This document shows positions 8,099-16,320 of a stretch of 51,739 nt of DNA, in pieces (position 1 is the first letter of the stretch; each line of letters opens with the position of its first letter). Made by a program: the position numbers and the translations under genes. The DNA lies in contig NZ_JADEWX010000027.1 of NCBI RefSeq assembly GCF_015207395.1, forward strand, positions 1 to 51,739, in the 5' to 3' direction. The notes under the pieces are model-generated. The model did no database searches. It was not told the DNA's origin and saw nothing but the letters and a program-made list of their open reading frames with translations. Origin of the DNA: Nodosilinea sp. LEGE 07088. GTDB taxonomy: Bacteria > Cyanobacteriota > Cyanobacteriia > Phormidesmidales > Phormidesmidaceae.

Positions 8099-9829
8099 TT
8101 AATAGTGGTTACTGGCCTTGCGATGGTGCACCGCCGTCAAGCCATCGGGTTTTGCTACCCGCCCGGCCTTGGCGGTGCAGTAGATCACCCAGTGGTCTCC
8201 GGCCTCAAGGCGGTGGGTGACGGTGCATTCCAGGTAGGCTAGGGATTCGGCCAAAATGGGGGATCCGTTGGCGGCGGCATAGGTGGCCACGCCCTCGAAG
8301 CGATCGGCCCCGGGGGGAAAGCGCTTGAGAAAATGCTTCATCAGTCGCTGGTATTGGCCGTCTTCCAGCACGTTGAGCACAAAGGTGTCGCCCCCGTGTA
8401 AAAGCGATTCGATGGCGCGATCTTTGGCGACGGCAATGGCCACACCGGGCGGCTCAATGCTGGCCTGAATTACCCAGGAGGCCAGCATGGCGCTGCTGAC
8501 ATCACCCTTTTGGGCCGTCAATATATAGAGGCCGGTGCTGAGCCGTCCCAGGGCCTGATCTAGCCCCGAGTCGAGGGCTTGGCCTTGCTTTTGGGTGCGA
8601 TCGCGGTTGACCCACTGGCCCAGGTCGGTGCCTGCTTCTTCGCAGAGTTTGTCGGTGGCCTCGGTGGGGGCCGCCTTGATCAAAATCGGCTCAAAAGCCG
8701 ACTTCAGGCCCAGCTCCTGAAACCGATTGCGCAGGGGAAAGATCGGTTCATCCTGGCCGCCGCCGGTTTCAAAGAGACCGATCGCCTGCTTGGGGTGAGC
8801 GGCAGCGAGAATCGTGCTGAGCATCGGCTCTAGGCCGGGGGCAGCCTGGGGCGGCATGCCCAACACCAGGCCAGCGGCGGTGGTTACCAGTTCCCGCACC
8901 GCGTGGATATCGGTATCGAGCAAATCCACCAGCTCTACGGCGGTGGCAGTTTTGAGCAAGCCCTGGCCAATGGCGTGGGCCAGACGATCGCTGTGGCCGT
9001 ACTCCCCAGCGTAGAACAGTGCCACAAAAGGCTCTGCCTGGGCCTGAGCCTCGCTCCAGGTGCGGTAGCGCCCCGTCCAGTCGGCCAGGTAATGGCGCAG
9101 TAGGGGGCCGTGGCCGGTGGCAATTTGGCCGATCGCGAAGGGTTCCATCCGTTTCAACGCCGCCAGCACCGAGCGGGCATTTGGCCTCATCAGGCAGTCG
9201 TAGTAGAGCTGAAAATCGGCCTCTAGCAGGGCTGGGGTCTCGTCGTATAGGCTGTCGTCGCAGTAGTGTAGGCCAAACACATCGCAGGTGTAGAGCACCT
9301 GGGTACCGCTGTCGTAGGTGAGCATGGTGTCGGGCCAGTGCAGGTTGGGGGCCGAGATAAAGCTCAGCTCGTGGCCGTTGCCCAGGTCGAGGCGATCGCC
9401 GCTTTTCACCATCTGGGCCGCAAAGGGGCGGTGAATCTGGTTCTGCAAAAACTGAATCGCCACCTTAGAGGCCATCACCGTAATCTGGGGGGCGAGAGCC
9501 AGCAGGTCGCCAATCAGGCCACTGTGGTCGGGCTCGGTATGGTTGACGATCAGGTAGTCGATTTCGGCTAGATTCACTAGCGCCTGCAGCTCTTCCAAAT
9601 ACAGGCTTGTGAATTTGCCGTGGGTGGTATCGATCAGCGCCGTTTTTTCACCCTGGATGAGGAACGAGTTATAGGTGGTGCCGTTTTGTAGCTCAAACTC
9701 AATGTCGAAGCGATCGCGATCCCAGTCGAGGCAGCGAAGGGCGGTTGAATCTGGGGCAAAGGACGCCGTTTGCAGGGTGAGTCGTGACGCCGATGGCGAT
9801 ACCTGGAGTGAGTAGCGAGTAGCAACCAT
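8099..9829 (-). CDS. flv4: Flavodiiron protein with intact diiron site (Flv4-type)
   Basis: A 576-aa protein with the cyanobacterial class layout: diiron beta-lactamase-like domain, flavodoxin-like domain (YAGEYGHSDRLA) and flavin-reductase C-terminus. All iron ligands are present by eye: His97, Glu99, Asp101 (NHTEPDHSG), His164 (NLHWPD), Asp183 (TCDVFG) and His240 (ATGHGP). It is the first gene of the flv4-sll0218-like-flv2 set on the minus strand, as in Synechocystis. It is expected to act as a soluble or membrane-associated heterodimer with Flv2, passing photosynthetic electrons to an acceptor and protecting photosystem II. The AT-rich upstream region (9830-10116) is suited to the strong low-CO2 induction known for this operon. 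Flv3 is the main alternative, but the operon context argues for Flv4. Confidence 0.9.
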   Translation of the reverse strand: MVATRYSLQVSPSASRLTLQTASFAPDSTALRCLDWDRDRFDIEFELQNGTTYNSFLIQGEKTALIDTTHGKFTSLYLEELQALVNLAEIDYLIVNHTEPDHSGLIGDLLALAPQITVMASKVAIQFLQNQIHRPFAAQMVKSGDRLDLGNGHELSFISAPNLHWPDTMLTYDSGTQVLYTCDVFGLHYCDDSLYDETPALLEADFQLYYDCLMRPNARSVLAALKRMEPFAIGQIATGHGPLLRHYLADWTGRYRTWSEAQAQAEPFVALFYAGEYGHSDRLAHAIGQGLLKTATAVELVDLLDTDIHAVRELVTTAAGLVLGMPPQAAPGLEPMLSTILAAAHPKQAIGLFETGGGQDEPIFPLRNRFQELGLKSAFEPILIKAAPTEATDKLCEEAGTDLGQWVNRDRTQKQGQALDSGLDQALGRLSTGLYILTAQKGDVSSAMLASWVIQASIEPPGVAIAVAKDRAIESLLHGGDTFVLNVLEDGQYQRLMKHFLKRFPPGADRFEGVATYAAANGSPILAESLAYLECTVTHRLEAGDHWVIYCTAKAGRVAKPDGLTAVHHRKASNHY

Positions 9830-9954
9830 GAGATATATCTATCCTCAGTAGAATCTGATTCGATATATTTCAATGATTAACGAAAAAATAGGTTTTGTAA
9901 AATGTCAATATTAAAACCAATTCATAAGTTATTCAAATAGATTTTTTTATATTT

Positions 9955-9971
9955 CATTTGCTATGCAAATG
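9955..9971 (-). promoter_or_regulatory. Palindrome CATTTGC-TAT-GCAAATG upstream of flv4
   Basis: A perfect 7-3-7 inverted repeat lies 126-142 bp upstream of flv4 in a notably AT-rich spacer (9830-10116, otherwise no gene seen). A shorter palindrome AGATATATCT lies at 9832-9841, directly at the start codon. Both are candidate operators. The flv4 operon is known to respond to inorganic carbon through a LysR-type regulator, but no match to a specific consensus is claimed. Confidence 0.35.
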
Positions 9972-10116
9972 CATTGACTGCACTCAGGGGTAGCCGCACA
10001 GGCCTGGAACAGGCCAGCGTTTTCGGTTAGCAACCTCACGGTTTTGCTAGGCTGTACCCTGATTCAGGTAGGTGTCCTAATCGGGTCAAATCCCTAGACC
10101 ATGCCAATTGCCCAGA

Positions 10117-10320
10117 CTAATCCCACCAATCCCGGCTGTAGTCGATCAAGACGGATTCACTGTGTACCCAGCCAATATGACCTGAGTCGGGGAACTCAAC
10201 CCGGGCCCAGGTATCGCAGCGGTTGCTAAAGGCCTGCCCAACCACCTGAATCGCATCTCCCACCAGACCGTAAGCGCTGGCGTCATATCTATCCGGTATA
10301 GATGGCTGCTGTTGCAGCAC
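10117..10320 (-). CDS. Small SH3-like protein, possibly a gene remnant
   Basis: A GTG-started 67-aa frame reads GLVGDAIQVVGQAF...CDTWARVEFPDSGHIGWVHSESV. This pattern is like one bacterial SH3 (SH3b) domain with the usual closing GWVHSDYI-type strand. Such domains normally sit in exported multi-domain proteins, and here there is no signal peptide. A neighbouring frame just upstream reads AVLGLAG, so the gene may be a frameshifted remnant of a longer exported protein. It lies on the chromosomal side of the tRNA-Ser fragment. The stretch 10321-10775 shows no further supportable gene. Confidence 0.35.
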   Translation of the reverse strand: MLQQQPSIPDRYDASAYGLVGDAIQVVGQAFSNRCDTWARVEFPDSGHIGWVHSESVLIDYSRDWWD

Positions 10321-10775
10321 TGCTCCCTCAGACGGCCAGCCAGCCCAAGCACGGCCAGATGCATTCCTACTTGGTGGCCTTTAAGCTGCAAAAAAGGAGG
10401 CGATCGCGCTAAAACGCCCCTAGATTGTGTGAACTTATCTGGCTATTCCTCGCCCACGCTGCACGATTTTGTAAAATTGAATACACAAATCCCGTGTTTT
10501 ACAATCTGGAAATCTCCTGTGGCGACGCACCTCAACGCTTCAGTCGATGCCGCAGCAGTTCCCGATGGGCTGGTGCTCCAGATGCCATCTGCAGAATGGC
10601 GCAGGGTCTGTTTGATCACCTACACCCGCGATGCCTGGGTCAAGCTGACCTTCTCCCCTCCATCTCCCCCATTCCTCCCCCAAAAAGAGTACAAATGACC
10701 TAAACTCAGCTTAATTTTTCCAAGCTGAGTGAGGCAAGGGGAACGCCGAAAATCTTTACGGGAGCTGGATTGCAA

Positions 10776-10836
10776 CGGAGAGGGGGGGATTCGAACCCCC
10801 GTGAGGTTTGACCCCCAAACAGTTTTCGAGACAGTT
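10776..10836 (-). other. tRNA-Ser(CGA) 3' fragment, likely attachment site of the element
   Basis: Read on the minus strand, this has an anticodon loop CTCGAAA (anticodon CGA), a variable-arm hairpin GGGGT-CAA-ACCTC, a perfect T arm (GGGGG, TTCGAAT, CCCCC) and acceptor strand CCTCTCC plus G, without an encoded CCA. The expected 5' half (GGAGAGG start, D arm) is absent from the bases to the right, and the anticodon stem has a T-T mismatch at the break. It is therefore a 3' partial tRNA gene, not an intact one. Tyrosine recombinases commonly integrate elements at tRNA 3' ends and leave such a copy at the far boundary. Because the 3' end faces the chromosomal nrt/flv side, the element should extend rightwards. 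Confidence 0.7.
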
Positions 10837-11183
10837 TCATTCGAGCGCGAAAGCATTATTATGAAAGGCTTTTGGATGTTTGAGTTAAAGACTGCCCAAG
10901 AATTGCCCAAGCTAGATTTTCCGCATTCAGACGGCTGATGCGGAGAAGTTGCCAGTTGAAGGAGCTGCTGGCTCATCACTGGTACAGCCTGTGATACGTG
11001 TCGCCGCAGCGTACGATCAGAGAAATTGCTCACAGAGTCAATCATGATATTTAGCGGCATAAGAGCGCGATCTGGCATCGTGCCATTAACTGTGGGGGGA
11101 TTGGGGTATATGACAGTAATTCCAAATGGAGTTACCCGAATAGCGATCGCCATTCGGGCAGCACAGAAAACTTGGCGACTAGG
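10837..11183. other. Stretch without a supported gene next to the attachment site
   Basis: There is no convincing gene in this 347-bp stretch. Open frames exist on both strands across the tRNA fragment, but they read through structural RNA sequence (for example GEGGIRTPVR, a well-known artefact of tRNA-Ser regions). No integrase-like motif (R...HxxR...Y) was seen next to the attachment site. Confidence 0.5.
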
Positions 11184-11393
11184 CTAGCCTTCGGCAATGC
11201 GGCCTTGGTGTTCGTTCAGTTGTAGAAAACCTGGACCATTGCCTTCAGCGTCAGACTGGGCAATGACATAGAAGGAGCGCGATTCGGTGTTCTTGGCGAT
11301 GATGAGATAGGGATAGCCTTCTTGGCTGATGGCGACTTTGCAAACTTGGCCGCCAACTAGTTGACTGAGATCTTCTGAGTAGGAAAGCGTCAT
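11184..11393 (-). CDS. Small unknown protein (69 aa)
   Basis: A predicted 69-aa soluble protein starts MTLSYSEDL and is rich in short hydrophobic strands (CKVAISQEGYPYLIIAKN, SFYVIAQSD). There is no signal peptide, membrane helix or recognised motif. Its composition and codon use look like a true small protein, but no strong ribosome binding site was seen (CACTCCT before the ATG). It is the first gene on the element side of the tRNA fragment. The bases to its right (11394-11728) hold no gene; they include AT-rich text suitable for promoters on either strand. Confidence 0.45.
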   Translation of the reverse strand: MTLSYSEDLSQLVGGQVCKVAISQEGYPYLIIAKNTESRSFYVIAQSDAEGNGPGFLQLNEHQGRIAEG

Positions 11394-11728
11394 AGGAGTG
11401 GTTCTCTAGGTTATGGATATTGGACGTAGGACAGTTTTAAGCCCTGGATGATATCGGAGTTAGCTCTGACTGCTGCGGCATCAACAGAGTCCCTGTACTT
11501 TGTGGCTCTGGAGCCTTATTGCTCTCTCTATTCAAATTATACCCCATGTATACGCGGGTTCTTATTGTTTAAGGTGTGAGTTTTAGAGAACTTTGATGAT
11601 GATTGCTGATAGATAGATGGGAAATCCTGCCTATCCCATAAGTGATGTTGATCGATGGATGTAAGGACTCAATGCCTCGTATACTTGGGATGATTCTGTC
11701 TTTCGGCAGCAGTGGAGTATTTCCGGTG

Positions 11729-11968
11729 ATGAGTGATAAGGCTCCCCGCAGAGATTATTTGACCCGCTTTCAGCAGCAGGGGGAAATAGCGATGGCGGAG
11801 CGCCCGCTCTGTGTACGGTTGCCGGAAGATATTGACGGACTGATGAGGGAGAAAGAGAACCGCACCGCCTGGCTGCGGGATGCGATCATGGAAAAGCTCT
11901 GGCGAGAGGGACACCTGCCGGAACGATATCAGAGCTTGATGGAACAGATGGAACAGACAGCGGATTAA
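11729..11968 (+). CDS. Small DNA-binding-like protein (79 aa)
   Basis: The ATG at 11729 gives a 79-aa protein, MSDKAPRRDYL. The stretch ERPLCVRLPEDIDGLMREKENRTAWLRDAIMEKL has the pattern of a ribbon-helix-helix (CopG/Arc-like) fold: a short strand of alternating residues, then two helices with the N-terminal cap of the second at NRTAWLRDAI. Such proteins act as dimeric repressors or antitoxins. It is followed 13 bp later by the M15-like gene with a strong ribosome site in between, so the two probably form an operon. The upstream in-frame extension to 11642 is not needed. Confidence 0.55.
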   Translation: MSDKAPRRDYLTRFQQQGEIAMAERPLCVRLPEDIDGLMREKENRTAWLRDAIMEKLWREGHLPERYQSLMEQMEQTAD

Positions 11969-11981
11969 GGGGAGGCGGTTG

Positions 11982-12557
11982 ATGTCAGCGCAACCCTTAG
12001 GCAAGTATCTGACGTTAGAGGAATTTTGTACCTGCACGCAGACCCACCAGCGGTTTACTGACCGGATTGACCCGTTTCCTAAGAACTTGGAAGAGACGTT
12101 GCCAGCCCTGGAGGCGCTGTGTCAGCACATCATTGACCCGGTGATTGAGGGGTTTGGGCGCGATCGCTTTCAGCTCACCTACGGCTTTTGCTCTGCCAAT
12201 TTGAAGCGATGGCTGGCAAAGAAAGACCCGCTGACGGGGAAAAAGCACGGGATCGCTACCCCCGGCCTGGATCAACACATGGCTCACGAGGTAGATCGGA
12301 ATGGGCGGTACTACTGCGATCGCCTCGGTGCTGCCTGTGATTTCCGCATTCTCGACCTGCCTAGCAACGCCCTAGTAGATTGGATTGTGGCTCAGGGACT
12401 ACCGTTTGATTCACTCTACTTCTATGGGGCAGATCGCCCTATTCATATCAGCTACGGCCCCCAGCACAAGCGCGATATTTGGGCTTTTACCGAATGGGAG
12501 ACACCAACGCGCCAGCACCCCTGGGCTTCAACGGCTAATCCCACCAATAGCAAATGA
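11982..12557 (+). CDS. Peptidase M15-like protein with altered zinc motif
   Basis: A 191-aa protein starts at the ATG at 11982 (MSAQPLGKYLTLEEF), 7 bp after GGGGAGG. The order LTLEEF - LPALEALCQHIIDPV - FQLTYGFCSANL - QHMAHE - GAACDF - PIHISYGP follows the peptidase M15A (D-Ala-D-Ala carboxypeptidase/endolysin) plan. In the usual motif, SxHxxGxAxD, the His is followed closely by GxAxD. Here QHM and GAACDF are separated by about 13 residues, and the residue three before the Gly is Asp. Zinc ligation is thus altered or spaced differently, and catalysis is uncertain. No signal peptide is visible, so a cell-wall role is not obvious. It is convergent with the next gene, overlapping its end by 23 bp. 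Confidence 0.6.
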   Translation: MSAQPLGKYLTLEEFCTCTQTHQRFTDRIDPFPKNLEETLPALEALCQHIIDPVIEGFGRDRFQLTYGFCSANLKRWLAKKDPLTGKKHGIATPGLDQHMAHEVDRNGRYYCDRLGAACDFRILDLPSNALVDWIVAQGLPFDSLYFYGADRPIHISYGPQHKRDIWAFTEWETPTRQHPWASTANPTNSK

Positions 12558-13053
12558 GGACGGCTTCGGATTTGTCACCCAAGGTCTCACCCCATAGGCC
12601 CCGTCTGAGGCGCATGGCAAAGTATTCACGGAACTCCCAATCTTCCTCACCTTCAGGGATGGTACCGCCATAGACATCGACCACGTCGGCCCGCCATTTC
12701 TTGCCTAAATCCATCAGCTGGGCCACGGTAACGTCTCGGTTTTCAGTCAGCAGGTAAAGCGTATCGGCTGGATAGGGTACAAAGTGCATCAGGCTGGTTT
12801 CTGGCATGGGGCGGTAGTTGGCCATGGTCAATAGCGTTTCCAACACACCATTGAGACTGAGTCCATCCCTGTCGGGAGCGTAGATAGGCTTGGTGAACAA
12901 GAAGCTTTTCCACAGATGGGGTTGTTGAGCCAGGTCGGTAATGACCTCTGGGCCATCGAATTCGTTGAAGCGGCGCTGCCACACCAGGGCCGCCATCAGC
13001 TCTTGGGGTGTATTAGCTTGGGCGATCGCCTCAATTTTGTCTATGTCAAGCAT
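12535..13053 (-). CDS. Unknown protein coupled to the phosphorothioation-associated methyltransferase
   Basis: The ATG at 13053 gives 172 aa, MLDIDKIEAIAQ. It is soluble, acidic and aromatic-rich with no signal or membrane helix; recognisable phrases are FDGPEVITDLAQQPHLWKSF, FVPYPADTLYLLTENRDVTV and the Trp-rich end LICYWWD. No catalytic motif is recognised. The start overlaps the stop region of the methyltransferase gene by 8 bp, so the two are translationally coupled and probably work together. Its 3' end overlaps the convergent M15-like gene by 23 bp. The upstream frame to 13164 lies inside the methyltransferase gene and is not used. Confidence 0.65.
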   Translation of the reverse strand: MLDIDKIEAIAQANTPQELMAALVWQRRFNEFDGPEVITDLAQQPHLWKSFLFTKPIYAPDRDGLSLNGVLETLLTMANYRPMPETSLMHFVPYPADTLYLLTENRDVTVAQLMDLGKKWRADVVDVYGGTIPEGEEDWEFREYFAMRLRRGLWGETLGDKSEAVLICYWWD

Positions 13054-15121
13054 CGGTACTGCCCTTCGCTGTTTGCGACCGGAGCCTGGATTGGACTCGC
13101 TGCTTCTGAGCATCGCTGGCATCCTTCCGCCAAACCACCCTGTGCCCTTGAAGCTCGGCCCCATGCTCTAGCAAACACTGCTGCCAGCCGCGCCGATCAA
13201 AAATTGTTTTTACATCGTCGAGTAGTCCCCATTTTTGCTCTTGCTGGCTGAGCTTGGCGAACTTGGCATAGCCAGGATAGTCGGGTGCGACCACCTGCTC
13301 TTTTTGGTGCAGTAGCGGCGGGTTGTCGGGGTCATAGTCGCGGTAACGGACGTGAAGATCGCGCAGGGAGATCGCCATGCTGGTTTTCAACGCCGGGTGG
13401 GGCTCTTTGTCGAAGTGGGGAAACGCCAGGTAGGTGATTTGCGGTTTCTGGACATGGAACTTCACCACCGTGGCTTCTTCGGGTCGGCCAATGGTGCGAG
13501 AAGCACAACCTTCGTAGAGGCGTAGCAGCGGGTCAAGCTGATCTATCGCCGACACATGCACCCAGAGGGAGTTCGGGCGTTGCTGACCAATGGGGCTCTG
13601 CCGACACCGTTCTTCAATCAGCGAAGTTTGCCCTAAGCTCATCAACATCAGGTCAGCGGCGGTGCAGGCTTGCTGGTAGCTGCCGAACAGGGCTTTGATG
13701 TCTTGCTGAAGCTGGGGCGAGAGGTCTTTGAACTTGGGGCGTTTGCCGAAGTGGCTGAGGGCTAGGTAAACCAATAGGTCGTTGCGGCGCTTGTCGGCGA
13801 TCGCATCCCACTCCCCCACATCAGTCGCTTGTAGAACGACCGTAAAGGCTCGCTTAATGCTGCCAAAGGTCTCTTGCAGAGATGTCAGCTCCTGCGCTCC
13901 TAGTTCTTCCACCGAGGGCAGCCGACCGCGATCGGTGTAGAAGTCCATCAGGGGTTGGAGGCGATCGCGGTATTCCTCAAACTTGCTGACCTTGAGGCAA
14001 ATGCGGGGGGCGGTGGCGCGGGAACGGAACCGGGAAGCGCGGAAAGCCTCGGCCTGGGTTTCGTCGCGAAAGACAAAGTAGATGCCCAGGGCGATGGGTA
14101 TAGCATCGACGCCGAGCACTTGGTCGATGTAGGCTTTGAGTTCTTCTTGCTCGTAGTATTTTTGGAACGTGTTGCGGCTGGTGATGATGCCGTCGCCGTA
14201 GGCAATGACACCTCGGGTGCGATCGTCGATTAGCACTTGGGCAGCGACGATGAGCACCTTCTGGGCCAGGCCCCAGGCGTTGATCAGGGCTTCTCGTCGC
14301 TCGGCGGTGTCTTCGATGACGTTGATGATATAGCCCAGGTTAACCACATCGGCTGGGGTGTGGGGAATGTCGGGCCGAAAGTGGGGATCCCACCCGGAGC
14401 TGGTGAGCCCCATGCGGTGGATGTACTCGATATCGGCCCCGTGGCCGCAGCCGTAGTCGAAGTAGGTGGTGTTAGGCGGGAAGAGGCCCGCTTCGACGGC
14501 GAGGCGGACGGGTTTGGATGCGGTGACGCGGGCGATCGCAGCCTTGTGCCGCTGAATCTTTGGCTTGGGCTGGGTTTGCTTAGCCTCTGAGGTCATGGGA
14601 CAGGCTAGGGCGTGGCCATGAATAACCAGCTTGCACTCTTGCAGGCGCTGCTCCCAGGCATGGCGAAAGCCGATGCCACGAGGATCATCTAGCAACCCCA
14701 AGGCTTCTTCTTGCTTGGTCAGCCAGGCGAAGGTGGCGTAGAGCGGGTGGTCAGGGGCAACAAAAGTTTCTTTGCGGTGGAGGACGGGGGGATTGTCGGT
14801 GGTGCTGTAGTCGCGATCAGTGGCGGTGAGCGTGTTCAGGTTGACCTGAATGCTGCTCTGAAGGGCAGGGTGGGCCTCTGTGACAAAGTCTGGATAAAAC
14901 AGATAAGCAATCTGCGACTTGTTGAAGCTGAACTTAATAATGGTCGCTTTTTCAGCTTGAGCGGTTACTGTTTTAGCGAGTCTTTCTAGCTCACACAGGG
15001 CTGGATCAAGCTGTGGGAGAGCTGAGCGATGAACATAAAGGGCATCAGGTAGCAGTTTGCCAACCTGACTACGCTGGCAGACCTTGGCTATATCAATCGT
15101 TGCGGCGGAGCTACCTGGCAT
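13046..15121 (-). CDS. DNA phosphorothioation-associated putative methyltransferase
   Basis: A 691-aa protein with the SAM-binding motif YFDYGCGHGAD at about 220-230, followed by a Rossmann-like domain (HTPADVVNLGYIINVIEDT, IAYGDGIITSRNTFQKYYEQEEL). This matches the family annotated as DNA phosphorothioation-associated putative methyltransferase, found next to dnd and ssp loci (recalled, not searched). The N-terminal segment (about 25-175) and the C-terminal segment (about 515-675) are related to each other: VHRSALPQLDP / VHVSAIDQLDP, TEAHPALQSS / KEPHPALKTS, VLHRKETFVAPDHP / LLHQKEQVVAPDYP, LGLLDD / WGLLDD. The methyltransferase core therefore sits between two copies of one domain. It is divergent from sspBCD across 15122-15387, and the 172-aa gene follows with an 8-bp overlap. 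Confidence 0.85.
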   Translation of the reverse strand: MPGSSAATIDIAKVCQRSQVGKLLPDALYVHRSALPQLDPALCELERLAKTVTAQAEKATIIKFSFNKSQIAYLFYPDFVTEAHPALQSSIQVNLNTLTATDRDYSTTDNPPVLHRKETFVAPDHPLYATFAWLTKQEEALGLLDDPRGIGFRHAWEQRLQECKLVIHGHALACPMTSEAKQTQPKPKIQRHKAAIARVTASKPVRLAVEAGLFPPNTTYFDYGCGHGADIEYIHRMGLTSSGWDPHFRPDIPHTPADVVNLGYIINVIEDTAERREALINAWGLAQKVLIVAAQVLIDDRTRGVIAYGDGIITSRNTFQKYYEQEELKAYIDQVLGVDAIPIALGIYFVFRDETQAEAFRASRFRSRATAPRICLKVSKFEEYRDRLQPLMDFYTDRGRLPSVEELGAQELTSLQETFGSIKRAFTVVLQATDVGEWDAIADKRRNDLLVYLALSHFGKRPKFKDLSPQLQQDIKALFGSYQQACTAADLMLMSLGQTSLIEERCRQSPIGQQRPNSLWVHVSAIDQLDPLLRLYEGCASRTIGRPEEATVVKFHVQKPQITYLAFPHFDKEPHPALKTSMAISLRDLHVRYRDYDPDNPPLLHQKEQVVAPDYPGYAKFAKLSQQEQKWGLLDDVKTIFDRRGWQQCLLEHGAELQGHRVVWRKDASDAQKQRVQSRLRSQTAKGSTDA

Positions 15122-15387
15122 GCTGAAAGGGGTGTAGCGGCGGGCTTAAAGGCTTGACAGCTATCTTATCGGCAAGCGAAGGAAAATGCGCTGGGCGGCA
15201 AGATCTCTGGCTGGCGCTACCCATAGAGCCACACAGGACAACTTACTCCACATATAGTATCTAAGCCTGTAAGATGACTCCTACACACTCTATACGCCAG
15301 CGTCTACTGCTCAACAGTTGGTTACAAAACTGATTGCATTCAAGGTAATTGACAGATAATTTAGTACAAAAGTTCTGTGCGGAATGT
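15122..15387. promoter_or_regulatory. Divergent control region between the methyltransferase and sspB
   Basis: This 266-bp spacer has no gene and must hold start signals for both the minus-strand methyltransferase operon and the plus-strand ssp operon. The central part (about 15235-15300) is AT-rich with CATATAGTATCT, usable as -10-like text. No clear operator palindrome was seen. Confidence 0.4.
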
Positions 15388-16320
15388 ATGGCTAGGCGAA
15401 CAAAGCGCGATATTGATGAGGTCAAAGCCCCTAGCTTGTCGGTCTTTGCCCGGCACGAGACGTTTCATCCTCGGTTTGGCTGGCTGAAGAAAGGGTTTGA
15501 CGGCGCTTGCCGGAATGGCAATATCTTTCTGGATGACGACGCCACGGTGCAGCTTGGCGTTGGGAAGAACATGGTGCGCTCCATTCGCTACTGGTGCAAT
15601 GCTTTTGGCTTGCTAGAAGACGATGAGCCAACTGTGTTTGGTAAGGAATTGTTGGGTAAGTCGGGATGGGATCCTTACCTGGAGGATCCGGCTTCCCTTT
15701 GGTTGCTACACTGGCAGCTGCTTCAGCCGCCCTGCTACGCCACAGCTTGGGACGTTGCCTTTAACCGCTTCAATAAGGTGGAGTTTACCTACGATGACCT
15801 GTTCCATGACCTGGGGGAGCATCGCGATCGCACCATTACCCGCATTGCCGATTCATCCCTGAAAAAAGATGTGAGCTGCATTCTGCGGATGTACACTGAG
15901 CAGCCCGCTAAGGCCTCTGCCGGGGAAGAGTCTCTAGATTGCCCCTTTACAGAGCTACGGCTAATTCAACCGGCTGGGGATACCCGTCACTATGCCTTCC
16001 GCATTGGGCCAAAACAAAACCTACCAGCGGAAGTCGTTGTCTACGCGACTTTGGTATTTGCCCATCAGACCTATCCGACGGCCCGCACTATCCCTGTTAG
16101 TAACCTGCTGTACGACCCTGGCAGTCCTGGAGTTGTCTTCAAGCTCAATGAGGCCGCTATCTGCGACGCCGTTGACCGGGTGAAATATCTATATAAGGAG
16201 CTGAGCTGGTCAGATGCGGCGGGCAAGCTGCAAATTAACTTTCGGACTACAGATGTTGAAGACCTAGCGTTAGATATCCTGGAGACCTATTACGACGAGC
16301 AGCAGGGCAAAGCGGCATGA
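15388..16320 (+). CDS. sspB: SspB-like DUF4007 protein of single-strand phosphorothioation
   Basis: A 310-aa protein starts at the ATG at 15388 (MARRTKRDID); a TTG at 15349 would add 13 residues. The N-terminal block FARHETFHPRFGWLKKGFDGA at about 20-40 and later GVGKNMVRSIRYWCNAFGLL are typical of DUF4007. In the SspABCD system SspB is reported to nick DNA before sulfur is placed in one strand; that role is taken from the family, not shown here. The stop overlaps the start of the P-loop gene (ATGA), giving a coupled sspB-sspC-sspD order as in known ssp loci. This SspB is unrelated to the ClpXP adaptor of the same name. Confidence 0.82.
   Translation: MARRTKRDIDEVKAPSLSVFARHETFHPRFGWLKKGFDGACRNGNIFLDDDATVQLGVGKNMVRSIRYWCNAFGLLEDDEPTVFGKELLGKSGWDPYLEDPASLWLLHWQLLQPPCYATAWDVAFNRFNKVEFTYDDLFHDLGEHRDRTITRIADSSLKKDVSCILRMYTEQPAKASAGEESLDCPFTELRLIQPAGDTRHYAFRIGPKQNLPAEVVVYATLVFAHQTYPTARTIPVSNLLYDPGSPGVVFKLNEAAICDAVDRVKYLYKELSWSDAAGKLQINFRTTDVEDLALDILETYYDEQQGKAA

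Noticed and set aside
10776-10866. An intact tRNA-Ser gene
   Set aside because: The expected acceptor 5' strand (GGAGAGG) and D arm are missing to the right, and the anticodon stem has a T-T mismatch. Only the 3' part is present.
10729-10938. A plus-strand frame across the tRNA-Ser fragment (GEGGIRTPVR...)
   Set aside because: This peptide is the well-known false product of reading the complement of tRNA-Ser. The bases are better explained as a tRNA remnant.
10837-11641. A tyrosine recombinase beside the attachment site
   Set aside because: No frame with the R-HxxR-Y signature was found. The integrase is probably at the other end of the element.
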